From: Glandiceps talaboti
Lineage: Eukaryota > Hemichordata > Enteropneusta > Spengelidae
NCBI RefSeq assembly: GCF_964340395.1
Contig: NC_135569.1
Location: forward strand, 15,258,519-15,322,518
DNA length: 64,000 bases
Direction: 5' to 3'
Shown here: one piece after another, positions 59,659-64,000 of the stretch
Layout: the number at the start of each line of letters is the position of its first letter
Position numbering within the stretch: position 1 is the stretch's first letter
Notes under the pieces: generated by a model
Told to the model about the DNA's origin: nothing
Databases searched by the model: none
The model's input: only the letters and a program-made list of their open reading frames with translations
Translations under genes and position numbers: made by a program

Positions 59659-61159
59659 ATGACTCGTCGAGTATCTACCGGAAAAGGTCAAAGGTTAGTA
59701 AGTGTTTTCTTGGTCCGGACGCTAAGACCGTCCCGCAAACAGAATAAAAATCGCTGCAATTTCAGGTGAGTTATGCTCTGTTAATGTTGTTGGTTCCGCG
59801 ACAGATGTATTTATGAATATATAATGAGTGATTTTTGAACTGATTTGACATGGAAATTCAAATATTATGATATTATAAGTCTTTTCCCTCGGGTAAATCA
59901 GAACGTGAATTATGGAACCATCCATTGACATACAGTTGTACATATGCTACACTTTGCTGAAAGTTCATTCGAAAAATGGATACTACTGTAGCCCAGGGAT
60001 TAGTATAAACTACATTTCGACCCTTGCTTGTAGCCTGTTTTTTTTTTTTCTTCGCCACTTGATCTTTGCTCATTTCAGTTGTCCCGAATGTTGTGTAATA
60101 ACCTGTATCGATGTAGATCCAAAATGTTCCAACTGTGGTTCTTACTAGTATTTAGCCAATTATAATATGTGAAATCCTCATTTGAGAAAACATTTCAAAG
60201 TTCACACTGAAGTGAAAGTTATTATTATTATTATTATTAGACTTTATTTAATCTCGATAGACTGTTGAGCCAGTGGCTCTTCTCACACAGTGTCGAGAAA
60301 AACATTTAAAAAAAGTTATATCAATAATTGTGAGGTGTTCTCTATAGTGGTCTGATTCCAGTCTCACTTTCCTGAAGGTTCATGTCAAGATTACACCACC
60401 AGTGTTAGAACTGTAGTGATGTTATTGTTATCTTTCTTTTTTTTTCTTTTTTTTACAATTCTCACTTGTAAAATTTAGTGTTTTTTTTTGTAATATTGTT
60501 GTAGGAATTAGTGGCCTTTAGTTAATACAGTCATAAGTTGTCACAAAGGTTATAATATATGGTTCTGAAAAAAGAGAGCTCAGGAACAAAATATACTTTA
60601 AGAAAATAAAGACAAAGAAGTGACTCATTTCCAATGTTATTATAATAACTGATTTTCTATTTTTTGAAAACATGTAACAAAACAAAGTGAGAACAGATTG
60701 TATTTTGATATTCAGACCTCTAACTTTATTGTTAGGGTATGAAGGTTTTTCTCTTCATTTTAGTATGAAGTATTTAATTTTTTTAAGTATTTTTTTTAGG
60801 TGAACAAACCATACATTAGCAAGCTATAGTTATAAGTCACTTTGTTGTGCAAGAATCAAAAGTAAAAAAATACGAACGAAAATTTTCATGGTATTTTGAC
60901 AATATCAAGTATCACATTGTATAAAATACAATATATTTTTTGACGTACTGATGATAAGTCATGAAATAATAACAAACTCTTTACATGTATGTGCCATTTG
61001 AATGATTTACAGGTTATGGCATCTAGACACCAACAAGATCTTCAGAAATTATGTCAGTTGTGTGGTCAGACACTAAAGAAGTTGAAGAGAAGAGGGGGTA
61101 ATACAAAAGCAGGAGACTATTGTCCAGAAATCTTAGAGCTATTGTTGCCTAAGATGTAG
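59659..61159 (+). CDS. Possible small two-exon gene with a CxxC motif
   Basis: Exon 59659-59697 encodes MTRRVSTGKGQRL and ends at a strong donor (TTA, gtaagtg). Exon 61013-61159 follows acceptor atttacag in the same phase (VMASRHQQDLQKLCQLCGQT, then a Lys/Arg-rich stretch) and stops at TAG 61157-61159. The product would be 61 aa. The C-x2-C pair and basic stretch resemble half of a small zinc-binding module, as in N-terminal modules of some transposon-derived proteins, but I cannot name it. Translation could instead start at the inner ATG 61016. No conservation evidence available. Confidence 0.33.
60217..60330 (-). mobile_element. Non-LTR retroelement 3' tail
   Basis: On the minus strand the segment reads CACTGGCTCAACAGTCTATC, then GAGATTAAATAAAGTCTAAT, ending in a (TAA)n tract. 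An AATAAA plus simple-repeat tail is typical of short LINE or SINE 3' ends. The 5' limit is unclear. Confidence 0.5.
60331..61012. other. No gene seen
   Basis: T-rich and AT-rich sequence, with no further exon recognised. It would be intron of the candidate small gene. Confidence 0.35.
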
Positions 61160-61607
61160 ATGGAGTACATCCACCAAAATATAAAAGTAATGTAAGCCAA
61201 GATTTCTCCCTCTTTCTCTCGACTGGTCACTTGCTGTGTTCGACAGGTGTAAGCACAGTTTGGATTGTTTAACATTCAAATGAGCTTTATAAGGCGAGCC
61301 ACACCCCATTCGTGACACTTCCAGAATGGGCGCCTTGCCATAGGTAGTGTCACTCAATGTCCCTCTCGGTCTAGCCAACGTGCAGGGTAAGAGTTCATGT
61401 ACTAGTTATGATTCATTATATTTGTGTTACTTTTATTAGTCCTATTTAATGAAATATTGTTCACCTTATCATGTATCTGCTCAGAGTTGTGTAAACTTTC
61501 GTATTTCGTTTTGTATACTCATTGTAGGTTTTTCTTGTCTTCTATTGTCTACACGTTGAGTGCGAATAAAGTCTTGTTATAGAGTGAAACACGTCTCTTC
61601 ACCGCAG

Positions 61608-61787
61608 TCATTCAGTGATCCCGTCACAGTCAGAAAATATACATTGATCAAAGCAGTAATGTTGTTGGCTACAAGAAACGTACTGACGATGGGAACTGTA
61701 TTAAATAACATATGCAACATGGAGTACAGAGGGAAAAGAGTGAGGACACGAAAGAAGTCTCAATATATCTACCACTCAGCAAAAAGT
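61608..61787 (+). CDS. Candidate internal exon of an unrecognised gene
   Basis: 60 codons between a good acceptor (gtctcttcaccgcag) and donor (gtaagttt), phase 0 both sides. The peptide starts SFSDPVTVRKYTLIKAVMLL and has a basic stretch MEYRGKRVRTRKKSQ. It could splice in frame to 63863-63943 and, skipping exon 61013, from 59697. I do not recognise the protein. Confidence 0.4.
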
Positions 61788-61979
61788 GTAAGTTTAACTT
61801 TGAGAAACACAATAATAATAATTGAGAAAACATTCACTGATAGCGAAATATTTTAGTTATTTATCTACATGTATGCACTTTGTGTTAAAAACAACTTAAA
61901 TTTATTATTGACTGGATTACTTAGTTGGGTGTGCAATTTTTGACCTGTTGAGAACAAAAGCTGCATCTCAGATGGTTAA

Positions 61980-63686
61980 TAGTGCACAAAATGGTTTATG
62001 TAAATTTCATAGCCCTTCTCAAAAACTTTCAGCGGGCTTCAGGTCTTTCGATAAATAAAAGTAAAACAGAAGCCTGGGTAGCTGGAGATTTAGGGTTGAG
62101 GAGCCACTTGGTATTAATTGGCCGAATCGCCTGTAAAGATTATCAGCATCTTCTTTTCCTATAACTTGGTTAGGGCTTATCAGGAAAATATTTCAGGTTC
62201 CTTCAAGTCCATGAACGGCCTGCTCAACCTATGGGGTTGTAGAGGACTGACTTTGATAGGAAAAACTCTTGTTATTCCAAAGTTTATTTATTTGTTCAAT
62301 ATAATTTATATCAAGATGGGTGACATCAAAGCCATTAATAGAGCAATCCACAGTTTTATCTGGAAGGGCCTAGACAAAGTTAGTAGAAATTCTTTAATTG
62401 GTGATATTAAAGACGGCGGATTGGGCATGATTGACATTTTTGCCCTTTACAAAGCTTTTACAATTTCTTGGATAAAGCGTTTTATTTCAGAAGAAATTAA
62501 ACATCAATGGAAGTTACTTGCAAATTTCTTTTTAAAGCCACTTGGGGGTAAGCTTGTTTTTCGGTGCAATTACAAGGTTAAATTACTTCCAATTGCACTG
62601 TCAAAATTTTACCACGAAATGCTTGTTTTTTGGAGTGAAGTTAACCCCTGTAGTTCGCTCTGTGTCTCAGAACAAGTTGTGTGGAACAATTTGGAAATTC
62701 TCATTAATAATAAGTCGGTTTTCAGTTCTTTTTTATATAAGAAAGGTATTGTATATATAGCAGATATTTTTAATGATGAAAAGACACCCTTAATTCATTA
62801 GGATGTAATCTTAATCACTTTCTCTTCTGGAGAGGAATTCTGCATGCAATCCCTTTTCTTTGGAAAAGAGGTAGTCCAGTGCTCATTAGGCCAGAAAGAC
62901 CGATTAGTTTTATCTCCAAAAGGAAAATTGGTTCCACTTGAAACGTGTCAAGTCAAAACTATTAGAAAACGTACAACAGGAGATTATTTCATTCCTCCGA
63001 AAAGCAAGCTTTTCTTTTCTGGCTTTCTCGATATTTGCAACAGTGATTGGGTCCATTACTTTTTACTGCCTTTTAAAGTTACTATAGAGTCAAAATTACA
63101 GGAATTTCAATGGAAGATAAATCACAATATTTTATATACAAATACTATTCTTCACTATATGAATCCACCTAGAGTTAATAGTAGTCTCTGTACTTTTTGT
63201 AACCTAACGGACGAAACCCTTATTCATTTATTTGTGGAATGTGAATGTACTACCATTTTCTGGAACAGTCACTTGACACTGTGGGGCGTGGTCCTACAAA
63301 CTCCATCATCGTTGTCAGCTAAACAGATTCTTTTAGGCGACAAGTTCTTTTCACACTTGTTGAACCACATTATATCGATAACAAAAAAGACCATTTATGA
63401 ATGTAAGTTATCAAAAACTATACCATCCTTTAATATTGTGAAATTAAATGTAAGACTTGCAAAACAGATTGAGTGCCATATTGCCAAGAGAAAAGACTGC
63501 CTCCCAAAGTTTTGTGCAAAATGGGACAATTTTGAAGTTTAAGTGAATTTTTCTTCCCTACCTCTGCATTGTACCTTATTTTTCTCAACTTATTTTAGAT
63601 GTTCCAAATGGTGCCACGTGTTATTTTTGCACTTGTGTTGTTGTAATTTGTCTCTCTCGAAATAAAACACTTAAAAAAAAAAAAAA
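61980..63686 (+). pseudogene. 5'-truncated LINE, reverse transcriptase C-terminus with poly(A)
   Basis: The first frame (61982-62164) carries the end of a reverse transcriptase palm (SGLSINKSKTEAW). A frameshift near 62100-62140 moves the frame to 62118-62801 (GGLGMIDI, WKGLDK), then a stop at 62799-62801 separates it from 62844-63542 in the same frame. The last part has FQWKINHNILYTNTILHYMN, then CTFCNLTDETLIHLFVEC, a CX2C-H-C zinc-finger-like reverse-transcriptase tail typical of L1/Tx1-type LINEs. A short 3' UTR, AATAAA at 63661 and an A-run at 63673-63686 complete the element. No target duplication was found. It sits in the putative intron between exons 61608-61787 and 63863-63943. Confidence 0.88.
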
Positions 63687-63862
63687 TTTCATAAAATTTC
63701 TTACTTGGGGTAGTAGTGTCCGTCCCCACCTCTAACTAAAGTCCAGCTATCTTTGCCATTTAGTCAGCTATTAAGAAATGTTTTGTTGATGAATAACGTT
63801 CCAGTATTAAATAAATACAGGATATTTATACATACACATACACTTTCATATTTTCAATTTAG

Positions 63863-63943
63863 ATCAATTCAAATTCATGTCAAGGACAGACTGATGTTTT
63901 AATGTTTGAAGTAGAGGATGGTGAAATAGATACTACTAAATGT
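63863..63943 (+). CDS. Candidate internal exon of an unrecognised gene
   Basis: 27 codons between acceptor ttttcaatttag and donor gtaagtat, phase 0 both sides, encoding INSNSCQGQTDVLMFEVEDG then EIDTTKC. Acidic. It joins the exon at 61608-61787 without breaking frame; the gene would continue to the right of the window. Confidence 0.4.
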
Positions 63944-64000
63944 GTAAGTATGCTTTTAATATGTCACAATTGTGATGATAAAGAGTATTTATTGATTGGT

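Noticed and set aside
59912-60148. Plus-strand frame ending with six cysteines (CPECCVITC...CSNCGSY)
   Set aside because: Preceded by an acceptor-like tttcag, but the frame ends immediately, there is no partner exon in a supported phase, and most of the frame is low-complexity.

Overview
The window is AT-rich animal nuclear DNA. Genes are split by GT-AG introns, and long introns, abundant micro- and minisatellites, MITE-like hairpins, a LINE tail and tRNA-derived SINE fragments make up most of the rest. The two recognisable genes belong to families found across Metazoa, and the repeat style suits a marine invertebrate (deuterostome or lophotrochozoan). The sequence alone does not fix the species.

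Layout. 1-8.8 kb: mostly dispersed repeats, with one convincing minus-strand first coding exon (1757-1937) of an unrecognised membrane protein whose other exons I did not find. 8.85-26.6 kb: a direct tandem duplication (about 8.6 kb per unit). Each unit carries a cationic amino acid transporter of the SLC7A1-4 family, built from one giant exon plus two small 3' exons. Copy 1 (11362-15329) is intact at 623 aa. Copy 2 (20549-23972) has a 4-bp deletion with an immediate stop, a nearby +1 insertion, and a C-terminus rewritten by an AAC repeat. Comparing the two units shows empty and filled sites for two DNA transposons. 26.6-36.7 kb: no exon recognised, but several MITE families, inverted repeats and minisatellites. 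36.7-59.2 kb: eight minus-strand exons encoding the C-terminal third of PLEKHM2 (SKIP), including its PH domain. Two of its introns consist largely of satellite arrays (48-bp and 61-bp units in one, 56-bp units in the other). 59.6-64 kb: weak plus-strand exon candidates and a 5'-truncated LINE.

Most interesting observation. Four exon edges in these two genes are themselves the seed of a tandem repeat. The repeat unit contains the end of an exon fused to its own splice site: CAT exon 2 donor (both copies), PLEKHM2 donors at 46102 and 49141, and PLEKHM2 acceptor at 51480. This gives tens of in-line decoy splice sites right beside real ones.

The two genes converge (transporters on +, PLEKHM2 on -). 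I see no functional link between them. The C-terminal exon of PLEKHM2 expected by comparison with vertebrates was not found, and its N-terminal RUN-domain half should lie beyond the right edge.
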